From Struthio camelus (lineage: Eukaryota > Chordata > Aves > Struthioniformes > Struthionidae), in the NCBI RefSeq assembly GCF_040807025.1, contig NC_090964.1:5642001-5706000 (forward strand): a stretch of 64,000 bases of DNA, in the 5' to 3' direction. Below, one piece after another: positions 47,740 to 58,566 of this stretch. The notes under the pieces are model-generated. The model saw only the letters and a list, made by a program, of their open reading frames with translations, had not been told where the DNA came from and did no database searches. Position 1 is the first letter of the stretch. Each line of letters opens with the position of its first letter. A program made the position numbers and the translations under genes.

Positions 47740-50085
47740 CATTGCCTTTGTCCTTTTGGGGCCACGAATGTGCTCGGCAGCTCCCTGGGGGACTTCTGCG
47801 AGCAGCATGTCTGCAGACTCGACCTCTGCGTGTTCGGCCCTCGGCGCCGTGAACGCCTCGAGCCCGGCCTCCCCGGATGCCCCATTACTGCCGCCCCAGA
47901 GAGGGGGAAGCAGGAGATCCCCGTGGAGATCAACACCTTACCTCCGGGCCGCAGCGTCTTCGGACATGCATGCACTTCCGCTGGGTCTTTGCGTGCGAGC
48001 GTGGGCGCTCTGGAAAACGGGGCCGTATCCAGATACGGCGCGGGGGGAAGCCAGCGGACTTTTGCACGTGGCAGGACGGTCATGGTGGCGTTGGAGAGGA
48101 CGAAGCAGAAAGTCTGCTGGAAAGGACCATCCTCCAGCCGGGCAAGAGGATGGACATCCGGCAGGGATGGGGCTCCCCAACTCCCACCTGGCCGGCCGAC
48201 AGGAGGGAGCCAGGCTCCCCCAGCACCTCCAGAGCTTTCTGTCAGCCAGGATTAGGGAACGAGCCCGTGACTGGAACAAGAATATCCGGGTCACCTCTGA
48301 CAATACCATGACATTGGCTTGGGGAAATCATTACCAGCCCTACCGGGGCATGTTTGCAGCAGATAACAGCACAAGGAAAGGGTTTAGTTCACAAATAATT
48401 CCCAGGGGCCGAAAGTTGGGAATTGGACGGCGCAGTTGGATTAGTCATTGAAATGCAAAGTGCTCTTTTTAAGCGGCTCTAATCCACCGGCACCCGGCGC
48501 AGAGCGGCAGAGCGAGACGTGGGCACGTGCGGCCGTGCTGGCGGCGCTCGCAGCTCTGCAGGCCACTGCGGCGAGAGGTGGTGCCCTCCGTCCCCGTTCC
48601 CCCAGGCTTCCCTTGCCGGGGATGGCCGGGACGTCTCCAGGGACAGGCCACCAGCCCTCGCCCCGCAGGCCACCAGCTCCCTTTTTCCCTTAATGGGGCG
48701 TAAGAGAGAAGGGGAAATCCATCGTTTCTGGCGGAGGAAGGCCCCAGCGAGCAACAGCGAGAAGGAAGGCAACAGCGAGCTGGGGCCGAAATACATCCCA
48801 GCAAGAGCAAGGACACCCGGCTGCGGCAGCGACGGGACCGCGGGAACCGGCACGCTGCCTGGGGACAGGGAGGACGGCCACCCAGGTACCGAGGAAATCA
48901 AAGGCGGCTCCACAGGGGCAACCCAAAAAGCCCAGCGCGAGCCCAGCGGTCCACTCGATGGGGCAGGAACTGGCCACTTTGTGCAGAGAGGGCCGAGGGG
49001 GCCGATTGCTCGGACCTCAGGGAAACACCCTTGCAGCTGGCTGCTCCGTTGGGTTTTCCAGAGCCCGGTCCGTAGCTTTTCTCCATCTCGCTGCAAATTT
49101 CTCAGCTGCTTTCCAGTGGAGTTTGCGATTTTTTTGTTGTTTTCTTGCATGCAATCAGCACCACAGAATAGCAGCCAGAAAGGGAAAGGACCAGACACCA
49201 GCAGGAACGTGATGAGGAATCAGGGCGAGGGCAACAGCTTTGCTGGGAAACCTGCTGCCAGCTCACAAGGGCTGGAGAGAAGTGCCCCAGCCCGCCTGGG
49301 CAAGGACCATCCCCACCAGGGAGAGGAGGCAGGAGCATCTCCTTCACCCTCCTTTGTGCCAGCGCTAATATATATTGAGTTTATACTCTACCTGCATCCA
49401 ACAGGGCTTAGTCCAGAGCCACGCACAGCTCTTGGGCATCCGTCGTTCACCCACCAGCGGGACGGGGGAGCCGAAAGGGGCTGGTCCCGGCGAGGCTAAC
49501 GGGGTGCTCCTTTGGGCCAGGCAGGTGAGGGTGCTGTGCAGGTGCTCAGGCCCTGCCACTAACCAACTCGTGGGCATTTGGCAGCTGCCAGGGCTGGGCG
49601 TGCAGCAGCCGGCGTTCATTGGCACCAAGAACAAACGAGCAAACTTAGGAGAGGCTTTGCAACAGGGAAAACTCTGCCGCGTCCCCGGCGCTGCAGGACG
49701 CTGGCACCCCCAGTGCCCCTCCTGCAGCCCCGAGAAGGCAGGGGACCCCCAGACTGGGGGGCCCCCTGGGCACAGGTCCTTCTGTCTGCGCTGGTGGCAG
49801 GTTGGGCGTTGGGTGGCTGAGGCCGGTAGGGCAGCCCAGCTCCAGGCCAGGCCTGCTCAGCTCTTTCCGGAGCTTGCCTGCAGCCTCACGCCTCCCCGGC
49901 TGCTCCCAGGACGCCGCCACTCGCGCCAGGACCCCCTGCCCTCGAGGCCAGCGCTACGCGGCTTGGGGACCGCGAGCAGCTGGGCTGAGCCCGTCCCCAG
50001 GTACCAGCACGGCCAGGACACCCCCCGCAAGGGCACAGATCTCAGCCTGGAGGCAACACGCACGCTCAGAGCCCTTCCTAAGTAC
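47740..50085. other. GC- and CpG-rich tract, possible CpG island
   Basis: CpG-dense sequence, densest at about 47790-48090 and 48440-48900, with words such as ggcgccgtgaacgcctcgag and cggcgctcgcagctctgc. Long open frames appear on both strands at once (for example 231, 326 and 239 codons on plus; 239 on minus at 48479-49198). That is what a stop-poor GC-rich sequence gives by chance. None has a domain, consistent splice borders or a protein-like composition. A promoter CpG island for a noncoding transcript is possible but unproven. Confidence 0.4.
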
Positions 50086-50089
50086 AACT

Positions 50090-50335
50090 CTTGATTTTAA
50101 TTTGCATTATCCCCCTTTTTATTATTTATTGGTAAAATGTAATTACTACATCCTTCACGAGCCTTAATTAAAGATGAAAAACAGTCCTGACAAGTCAATT
50201 AGATTTTTTTTTCCTTGGTCTGCATTAAATTAAGACTCAAGTGTTACTGGAAGTGTTTAATATCACAACACATTAAACTGAAGGCTGCTTTGTAATAAAT
50301 AAATCACTAACGACAATGCCCGAGCTTTCTTTTCC
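50090..50335. promoter_or_regulatory. Candidate conserved noncoding element
   Basis: A sharply bounded AT-rich island in GC-rich surroundings. It has an octamer, ATTTGCAT, at 50100-50107, then tattatttattgg, gtaattactac, gccttaattaaag, tgcattaaattaag and gtaataaataaatcac. No repeat similarity was recognised and no frame is open. Its contrast with the flanks suggests selective constraint, which needs alignment to confirm. Confidence 0.32.
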
Positions 50336-51319
50336 TGTAGCCCTTTCTTACACTATGTTTTTTATTTTCCAGCTGGGAAATGCACTGAAAAGAGTTTCTC
50401 CTTCCTTGCTATTTCTTTTCCCAGCAACGGCCTGTCCTTCCCACTCGGAAAATCGAGGCTAGGGCTTCCTCCTCCTTCGCTATCCCCGCTCCCTGGTGCT
50501 TTCAGAAAATCACGTATCTCCTCCTACTCCAAGTCCTTGCAGCTCCAGGGACTCTGCCTGCATTTCCCAGGGCCAGATCCCCAGAACCGGAGTAAATCAG
50601 GACAAGCTAAGCACAGGGAAAGCACCGGAAGGAAACCTCCTTTCTCACCTGGCAAAGAAATATTAGTCCTAACCCACCAAGAAGCCCAGGGGCTCTTACC
50701 GTCAGCGTGGCTGCTGCTCCCTCACCTCCGCGAACGATGAGCGTTAACCTCCTTGGGTCGGCCGATAGCTTTTGCCTGGTCCTGATCTCGGGGCGGTTTT
50801 TTGCAATTCTCACAATGGCGGGCCCTCTTCTAAGAACGTCCCAACTCACCGCGCTGGTTTTAGGAGACCTGCAGCTGCACCAGCGACAGGCAAGGACAAG
50901 GCAACCGCCCCCTCCGCTCGGCGCTGGGCAAAAACGCAGCCAGCCGCTGCCGGGGAGGTTTTTGCACCTCTGGATTTTGTCCTGCAAATGTGCTCCCCCT
51001 TCACCCAAAAAACCTGAAAAAAAGACAAAACATGGCCAATATGGTCCTCTAGTCTAAAAGCAGCAGTTATCTATTATTCAGTGCCAGGACACCCCGGTCG
51101 TAGGTGCAGCCAGGCAGGGAGCAAAGGCAATTCCAGCCTCCGGGACCACCTGGGCCCTACCCACAGCGGGACAGGCGGGCCGGACCCCGCACCCTGCACC
51201 GCCGGCTCAAGGAGACCGTCACGGTCTTAACAGCGTCTGTAAAACCGCAACATCGTCTGAGCGGCATCTGCATGGCGGCTCCCTAAATCACAGCTTCCCA
51301 CCGGGCAGAGCAACAGGGC
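50336..51319. other. Gene-free stretch beyond the PTPRU 3' end
   Basis: GC-rich unique sequence with scattered CpG (ctccgcgaacgatgagcg at about 50725). No coding exon recognised. Frames at 50607-51057 overlap on opposite strands. Confidence 0.38.
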
Positions 51320-51372
51320 AAGAGGAGGAGGAGGAGGAAGAGGAGGAGGAGGAGGAGGAGGAAGAGGAAGCT
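51320..51372 (+). repeat. (GGA)n polypurine tract
   Basis: Imperfect GGA/GAA trinucleotide tract, pure purine on the plus strand and TCC-rich on the minus strand. It lies just past the candidate PTPRU poly(A) site in the direction of transcription. Mirror-like purine tracts of this sort can form triplex DNA. Confidence 0.85.
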
Positions 51373-51460
51373 TCAGGAAGTACGGAGGTGCGGGCTCTGA
51401 AGGGCTGCGCGGCCGAGAGCCAGCGAAAGAAATCCAGAGGCCATCACGAATTTGGGAACA

Positions 51461-51466
51461 TTTATT
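51461..51466 (-). promoter_or_regulatory. Candidate distal poly(A) signal of PTPRU
   Basis: The minus strand reads AATAAA here, within cataaataaatgttcc. Downstream on that strand is a TG-rich patch (tgatggcctctggatttctt), which would put cleavage near 51440. Two other minus-strand AATAAA words lie nearer the stop codon, at 51783-51788 and 52615-52620, and could serve as alternative sites. The 51783 site is followed by A-rich, not GT-rich, sequence. Confidence 0.33.
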
Positions 51467-51852
51467 TATGCAACTGATTTTTCTTAAAAGAAAGCGAAAA
51501 ATAATAATAATTAAAAAAAAAAAACAGTTAACAACAGCTGGATGTGCGTGGTACAACCCGCGTGTCCCTCCTTCGCCATCCCTCTCTCCGTCCCCGCGCG
51601 GGGCCACCCCCGGCCTCCCGCGCCGCCAGGGCGGTCTCTCGCCAGCAGACACCCAGCGGCATCAGTCCCTTTGACGCTGGCAGAATTTTCGGGGGTCATC
51701 TTTTCCGTGTATAGACAAAATCATTCCGATTTAGTGTTTTTTCTTGGGTTGGAGGGTTTTTTTTTTTCCGTTGGTTTTTGTTTTTATTAAAAAGGAAGAA
51801 AAAAAAGCACCACTCCAATCTGTAATACCAATAAACATCCATCTTAAGAACG

Positions 51853-51898
51853 GTATTTATATTTTTATATATATATTTCTATATATATATTTCTATGT
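51853..51898. repeat. AT-rich tandem repeat (TATATATATTTC units)
   Basis: Two copies of a tatatatatttc-type unit preceded by tatttatatttt. If transcribed from the minus strand it would give a self-complementary AU-rich hairpin region in the presumed 3' UTR. Confidence 0.7.
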
Positions 51899-52134
51899 AC
51901 AGGATGTCCTTGCTTCATGTCACATGAGCATCTCAGTAGGAGCTGAAGATCACTTGGTCTTTATATCATTTTGATTTTAAAGTCTGCCCATCTGAAGAGA
52001 TGCTCGAAAAACCCAGAGACATCCAGCAAGGAGATATCAAAAAAAAAAAAGAAAAGAAATCTCATTTTAAAACATATATACAACTCCTCCAGTCTCCGTT
52101 TTCTCACCGGGACTAAACGGGGTTTCAATTTTCC

Positions 52135-52157
52135 TTTTTTTTTTCTTTTTTTTTTTT
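52135..52157 (+). repeat. T-rich run
   Basis: T10, then C, then T12. A-rich on the presumed transcript strand. Confidence 0.85.
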
Positions 52158-52425
52158 CCTGGTAGCATTTTACCTGTGAGCAGCAGACATACATGTGCAA
52201 AAGCACTCTGCAGGATGCCTCCCCTCCCTTGGGTCCGAGCGAAGGATGCACGCACACGACAGTGGATGCTCCCAGCAGGTCTGGGAAGAAGCAACTCCAT
52301 CCCCAAACCAATCCTAAACCCTCGGTCTGAACGGTGGCGTGTGACATCCCGTCCTCAGGAAATTCGCATGTTCAACTCGGTCATTTTCAAGCAAAAAATT
52401 ACAAATTCTGCACCCTGGGGCCTCC

Positions 52426-52457
52426 TCTCTATACCTCTATACCTCTCTATACCTCTC
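52426..52457 (+). repeat. Short tandem repeat (CTCTATAC-type, four units)
   Basis: Four near-copies of ctctatac or cctctatac in a row. Short-period tandem repeat inside the presumed 3' UTR. Confidence 0.75.
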
Positions 52458-55246
52458 CACAGGGAGGTACCGGACCCTCTTCCAGGGCTTCCCGCGGGAC
52501 CCGGCGCACTGGCCGCAGCGCTCCTGCCTCCGAGCCCGGGACGGACCCCGCAGCATCCCAGCGACAGCACGGACACGTCCACGGAAAGGAGGGGATTTGG
52601 GAAAAGGGCACTGATTTATTCAAAATCGTTCTTGCAAGGCAAGCACTGATGCTGCTGGAAGCGCTGGGGGAACCGGAGAGCTCTGCAGGCGCTGGCGGGG
52701 CCAGGGGACGATTTGGGTGTGAGACGGCGGGAGCACGCGTCAGGGCGGGAAGGCGGGAAAGGAAACGAATGGAAATGTGTTTTATAGCCCTTGGAATAAG
52801 TTATTGTTAGGCCAGTGTGAATTATTCAGCGAAGACACGGGAAAGCCAGGTGTCTGGGCAAAATCAATCAACACTACCAAAATCCATCAACAGCCCCATC
52901 GCCACCCGCGGAGATTTTTGCATTTTTTTTCCAGGCTCCTTAACACGAGGCACAAGGTCGGACGCTGCTCGCGGCCACCCTAGCACTAACCATCATCCCA
53001 CCCTGCTGACCCCGACTGACTTCTCCGCGCACAGAGACGCCAGCTCTGGACCACGGTCCTCCACACTGCAGCATCTGCCCAGGATATGTCCCTGCCGCTG
53101 CGACGGGGCGGTGGGGACAGACATGGGACGGTTCAACAGCCTCAAAAGCCGGGGCAGGAACCAGCCAAGGGCAATGGGAAACCAGAGCTTATTCCCAACT
53201 CGGTATTGAGTAGCAAATGTTTAACACGTGAGCGGTTGCATATGATTAAATCCTCCAAAATGGGGAGAGGGAGGAGACGTATCTTGGTGCGCTGCTCCCC
53301 GCCTGGAAGGAGGACTGAAATTTGCTCTGGGTTAGCTCAGCCGGGGCGCAGCGCCTTTGGCTTCGCGCGGGATTCGACCGGCCAAACAGCGTCCTCCAAA
53401 GCGTCGTCCAGCCTCTTTGAATCGCGGCACCCCATAATTACTAAGATATCAGAGGGGAAAAGTGCGTTTCGGCACAGCTCGCCCCTCTGCCATTCCTCGC
53501 TGGCCTCCGCAGCGTCCCCGGGATTAGCCCGGCGCCGGCTCCCAGGATTAACCCCAGGTCGCCCCACTGATCTCTGGAGGAGCTCCAATCCCTCCATCAA
53601 AGCTGACGACCTCCTCCAGGAGAGGAAGGGCGTCACCTGAAGAGTTCGGATTCACCCCAGCGCCCGGCTAATCATGGGAATAATCCTGACACCTCTGACA
53701 GCAGGTTTTATCCTGGCGCTCCAAGGAAATAACTCCGATTTTACCTCGGTTGAGCACGGGAGGCAGGGCCTGACTGATGGATTTTGCTGGGGTTACATTC
53801 CAGCTTAGGACCTACCTTTGGAGACACCCCTGCAATCCACGGCCACCAGCTCTGATGCCGTCACCACGTCCCCGCCGTGCTCTGCAGCACCGCCACCATC
53901 AGCCAAAACGGGCTTTGCAACCCGCAGCAAAAGCAAAACAGCATCCCAACGGCCTGCGCGAGGCCCTCCGGAGACATAAGGGAAGGACCCAAATTTCCCA
54001 CTGCAACGCCAGGTTTTGGAGACGTTGGGTCCTGGACCCTGAAGGTGTCTCACCTGCAGCAATTCCCAGGGGAAGCAATAAAACCGGACCCACAGGTCAG
54101 CGCCTCCGGGGCCGCACCGCTGCACCCTGGGCCCCAGGGCCGCGGAGGCTTCGGAAAGGATTTGGAGCATTAGGAAAAGCAGCATTGCTCAATGGCAACG
54201 CAGTTCCCCGAGGGCAGGGGAATGAAAGCACCTGAAACGCCTGGTTGCAGATGAATAATCCTGTAGGCAAGGAACGGCCTTTACCTGCTGACAGGAGCAG
54301 GAATTCCCATAGCCAACTCTGACGGCCAACTTTCACCCTCCCGCAAGAGGAATTAATTGCTACAGGTGTAGAAGATTGCATGGGAACAGACAAGCCAAAG
54401 GGAAACCGTCATTTCAAAAGGTCTGCAAGGACACCGAGAGGGGACCGTGGTGGTCCCCGCAGAGGGATGGTGTGTGCCCAGGCCCCCCACGCTCCCCGAA
54501 CAAGCACCAGCCCGGGCAGCGCCACGCTCCTCGTCCCGTCCCCCAACCTCGCATCCTACGTCCCCCCTCTCTCTCCAGGGCTGGATACCCAAAGGGTGGC
54601 AACTCACAGAAATAAAAGAGTGAAGATCAAACTCATGATTAGGACAGGGTGAAATTCAGAAAGCTCCTTTTAGGGTCTTTACTCCAGTTCAGAGCTTGGC
54701 CCCGCAAAGGGCAAAACCTGCCAGCATCCTTCCAGGCTCCTCTGAAGAGCAGCTTCGACTCCACGTACAACTCACAGACAAGGTCTCATCTCCAAACATC
54801 CATCACGCCCTTGTTGGGAAACGGGCTTGGGATCCTTCTGTCTCTTCCTCCCCTCCTCGGCCTTCTCTTCAGCTTCAGAGGTGTCCAAGCGTGTCCCAGC
54901 TGGCTCCTCCCGTGCACCGAACCCACAGCCGTGACCCAAGTCCTGGCTGGCAAAGTGACACCCCTGCAGTGACGGGATGAGTCCTGGCATCCGACCCACG
55001 TCCGCTCCGATGTGTGCTCAGGGTGAGAGGAGGGAAAGGAAGATGGTGAGCAGAGGATGAAGATCGGGAATGGCCGGCGCGTCCCCATGTCCTGCCTTTT
55101 GTTTTTCATTTGATTTTCGCTTTTCGTTCGGTCCTTTGCTGGTTTTCCCCCTCCTCGCCTTCAGCACGAATTCGACGTCCAAGTGCAAAATGCATGTTTG
55201 GCACAAACCCTAAACAAACACTTGCCTTCGCTCTCCTGGCAAGGTG

Positions 55247-55309
55247 CTATCTGGTCTCCAGCGACTCCAGATATTCCAGTGCTATGTCATAGCAGAAATG
55301 GTACTGTTC
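55247..55309 (-). CDS. PTPRU: PTPRU last coding exon (D2 C-terminus and stop)
   Basis: Encodes the final 20 residues, EQYHFCYDIALEYLESLETR, then TAG (plus strand 55247-55249). This is the last helix of the D2 phosphatase domain, and type IIB receptor phosphatases end almost directly after it. The acceptor on the minus strand is a pyrimidine-rich run ending ctgcgcag before GAACAG, and entry is phase 0. That joins VETL of the previous exon to EQYHF, matching the family word [20 protein letters not shown]. The short tail ESLETR resembles the ESR-type ending I recall for mammalian PTPRU and helps separate it from PTPRK, M and T. The splice and stop assignment is firm. The paralogue name rests on remembered sequence. 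Confidence 0.93.
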   Translation of the reverse strand, partial: EQYHFCYDIALEYLESLETR

Positions 55310-58300
55310 CTGCGCAGAGAAAGAAAAGAAGGTGGTAAGAGCCCAAGTAAAGCGTTTTGCAAAGCTGCCCATTTTTAAGGCAAAATAAGTTTTAATGGTC
55401 CTAAGAAAAAGCTTATAAGTAGAGCTCTATGGGACCACAGACTTCATTGGTAACAGGCAGCAGGGAAAAGACAAGGTTTTTCTGGGTTTTTTATTTGTTT
55501 TGCAACTTTCATATTCTTTTCAGCCCAATGTGAAAAAAAAGAAAACCAGAGGAATTTCGAAACTCCCCACTAAACAAAGTTAAAAAAGCCTCAATTCTCC
55601 CAGAATCCAGTTTTTGCTCCAACCTCAGCTTTTCACTTGCTACTTTAAAAGCAATGATATTTCAACGAGAACAAAGGGTCATTTCAAAGCAGAAGATGGA
55701 AACCGCCCTGCAAAGGGCCACAGGAAACGTTTCGACCCTTGCAAAGGGCTTTCGTCCTTTCCTGCCCCCCCAGGGAAGCTCCTGCCCAAACAGTTGGACC
55801 TGGGAGCGGACACTGGGGTCAGGATAAGAGGCTGAGGGGCGTACAAAGTTAAAATCCTGGCCCGGAAACAGGTGGCAGTTGTACTTTGGAGTTTATTTTT
55901 GAGTTAAAAATTGGTTTTGCACCCACGCGAGTTCATTGACCTCGCTGAATCCACGGTTCGGGGGCTGGATTACCAGGGAATGCCTGACTGTGGAAACACC
56001 CTGCCCAGAGCTGCCAGGAATCGTTTTCATTACAGATATTGCTGCTGTGGAAAGAAAATGCCTTTTTCCCTTCCTGGCAGTGCGACACTGCTGCATTTGG
56101 GTGTTGGCTTTTTGCAGGAGAAGAAGAGGGCAGAAAAAGTCTCAGGAGATTTCTTTTCTCAAAGTCCTCATTTTTTCTTTTCCGTTTGCTGGCAAGTCAC
56201 ACGTTCTGAAGGAAAATGCAACGCTGAAAAAGCGAGTAGCTTGTTGCTTGGGTCAAAGATTTCCCCATCTCTGCAGCTCCCGTGATCGCCAAGCTCTTCT
56301 CCAACCCGCTGTCCCCATCCACCCTCGGAAGTTGCGGCCCTCCCTTCGAGCATCCAACAAGCAAACCAGCCAGAGGGGAAGAAAAAGAGGTTTTGGACGG
56401 GATCGGCTGCCTTTACCCTATTACACCTGGTGCCTGTCACTTCTGAGCCGTCTCCTTTGCCACCACGAACAGGTTCAGCCGTGCCAACGGCAGCGGGATC
56501 CCAACCCGTGTCCTGCCCCGTGGGTGCCAACCGGGACGTCGCAAGCACCGGGACCATGGGTGGGAGCAGCCTGAGCACCGACGGCAGCGAGGATGCTGCT
56601 ACCACCGCGCAGACCCCGTGCGGGGACGGCAGGGGAGGGGAGATACCGTCTCCCGCGATCCTCACAGCGGCATGGGGGGGGGTCACCTGGAAAACACCCC
56701 GCTCCAGCCGGCACCACGGGAAGCTTCAGCGGCTGGTGGGAGCATCCAACCAGGATTCACCCGGGAGGGTGGGCAGCTCTTTGCAGATCCCAGGGGCGAG
56801 CGGGCACCCAGGGAAAAGGACTTCAAAGCAAGGAGGCTGTGACAGCTTATATTAAAAGCACATAATGCTTCCGGATTAAGAAAAGGGATTGTTTCCATTT
56901 ATCATAATATAAAAATAAACCCCACGGGCAGCCAGCGGGGGAAGGTGCACGGGTTGGGCCAGCGGCCAGTGTGAAATAGCCACGCTTTAGCTGATATCTG
57001 CTGGGCTACAGCTCTTTACATCAGGTGAGGATCTGGCCTCTGCAGTGGCTCTATTAGATTGGGATTCCCGGAATAGACATTTCAGGTTCATTCGAGGCTG
57101 GAGGACGATTGTGTGCTGATCTGAAACGTTGCTTTTTTAATACCTTTGCAATTTAGCCCAATGGGCCTGGTGACTTCATGACTGTCTCTTCATCTTTTGA
57201 TTATCTGCATCCTTCCCGCTATTGCTGTCCCCTCCCTCACTTTCCCCTTCCACTTTAATTCCTAATGCAAATCGCAACCCCCTCAAAACCATCTCATTTT
57301 TCAACTTAAGGATTTCATAATCCAAACAGGGTAAACATTTCCGGCTGACTTGCTTTCAAAACACCATAAGCCACCTGGATTCTTCCAAAAAAGCACTGAA
57401 AACACAAGGATGGACACGTGCCTTCTCCCTCCTCCATCCCTATAGTGAGAGTCTGCAATGGGGCATGGGCCCTTCCTCCTCCTGCCTGACCCCACCGCCA
57501 TCCCCAGCCTCGCTGTCGTGAAATATGGCTCTATTGGCTTGTCCGCCAATTAATTTCACTCAAAACGTGGTTCCTTTTTAACGCCAGTAGGAATTTGTCC
57601 GACCTCCCTTTCCAGCCGTCAGCTCCCTTCTGGCAGCACAGAGCCATCCCGCACATCCCGCTGCACAAATTTAACTCTGGGACATTTTCTCTGGCCTCTG
57701 AATCACGTCCACGGCTCTTTTCTACATTCCCTGCGCTGCGACATCCTAGATGCAATCTGCACAGCCCCGAGAGCAGTTTGTGGGTATGCGTGACATTCCT
57801 GATGTCTCCAGCGATAAAACCCTGCTCCTGTTCCCCTTCTCCTTTCATCCAAGGGTTACACTGGGAAGCCGTCACCCCACATCAAATCCCCCAGGGGAAC
57901 GGGACGCTGCCCCGGGCGGGCTCTGATACGGCATCTCACCCGCGGGAGGACGTCAAGCCGAGTCTGCTCAGCTCAGCCGGCGCGGGAGCCTGCAAGCAGG
58001 CAAACAACGCAAGGAGCCACTTCTGCCTTCGCAGCCACATCAGAAACCCTCAGAAGAGCTGGAATTACATCCCACGAATTAATGAGAACCTGCCTTATTA
58101 TTGCAGGGCAGGATTTCCGACAAGCCCAGCGCCAACGCCAAGGGCATGTCAGCACTGCAAGATAAAGGCAAGCCTGAGGCTGTTTTCAAGACCTGACTCG
58201 TCTCCCTGTCTACACGGGCCTGGGCACGGCGCTGGCCCGCTCGCCGAGATCTGCTCCGCAGGCGGCTGGAGAGAGGCTACGGGTGAATGCCTTAAAAATG

Positions 58301-58430
58301 CAAGTCAGGATTCAGGAGCCGTTAGTGGGGGTGGGCATCCCTCGGCGCTTTTTCCAGGGATGGAAGGGCCGGGAGGGACCAGCACAGGGACCGGCGACCG
58401 GGATGGATGCCAGCAGTGTCCAACGCTTAC
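55310..58430 (-). other. PTPRU: PTPRU last intron
   Basis: 3121 bases with a GTAAGC donor (58425-58430) and a CAG acceptor. Contents are mostly unique DNA. There is a GC-rich part at about 56.3-56.8 kb. At 56860-57300 lies an AT-richer, enhancer-like patch with an octamer ATGCAAAT at 57265-57272. Long frames on the plus strand here (up to 287 codons at 57595-58458) are antisense to the gene and run into the next exon, so they are not called. Confidence 0.8.
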
Positions 58431-58566
58431 CAAGGTCTCTACCATATTTGGCTTGTAGTTGCGGAGGGTCTTTGCAGCATAGAAAACATCTGCCATGTTG
58501 TGACACTTGATCATCTCCAGGACCATGGTGGAGGCACAGAAGGTGCCGCTCCGACCACCCCCGTTC
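58431..58566 (-). CDS. PTPRU: PTPRU exon with the D2 signature loop
   Basis: Adds 45 codons after completing a split Leu codon (TT from the previous exon, G here). The start reads [11 protein letters not shown]. With HC from the previous exon it rebuilds the phosphatase signature HC-X5-R (HCLNGGGRSG), characteristic of type IIB D2 domains. It continues [20 protein letters not shown] and [14 protein letters not shown], the helices after the P-loop. The acceptor is ttctcccaccag and the donor GTAAGC, with exit in phase 0. In this family D1 is membrane-proximal and D2 distal, and D2 mainly has a structural or binding role. A shape close to PTPRU rather than PTPRK, M or T is suggested by [18 protein letters not shown]. 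Confidence 0.96.

Larger units (their letters stand above)
51440..55246 (-). other. PTPRU: Candidate 3' UTR of PTPRU
   Basis: The region follows the stop codon without any further recognisable exon. Its left end (51450-52160) has UTR-like features on the minus strand: U-rich and AU-rich runs, uauauauuu repeats and several poly(A) signals. The length of about 3.8 kb is an inference from the distal signal, and a shorter UTR ending near 52.6 kb or elsewhere is possible. The middle (52.9-54.2 kb) is GC-rich. Frames on the plus strand here are not supported as genes. Confidence 0.35.

Noticed and set aside
48519-49499. 326-codon plus-strand open frame, the longest in the window
   Set aside because: It lies in stop-poor CpG-rich DNA with equally long frames on the other strand (48479-49198). 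Composition is R, G, P, S and A rich and no domain is recognisable.
57595-58458. 287-codon plus-strand frame
   Set aside because: Antisense to the PTPRU intron and partly to the exon at 58431-58566. No protein features.
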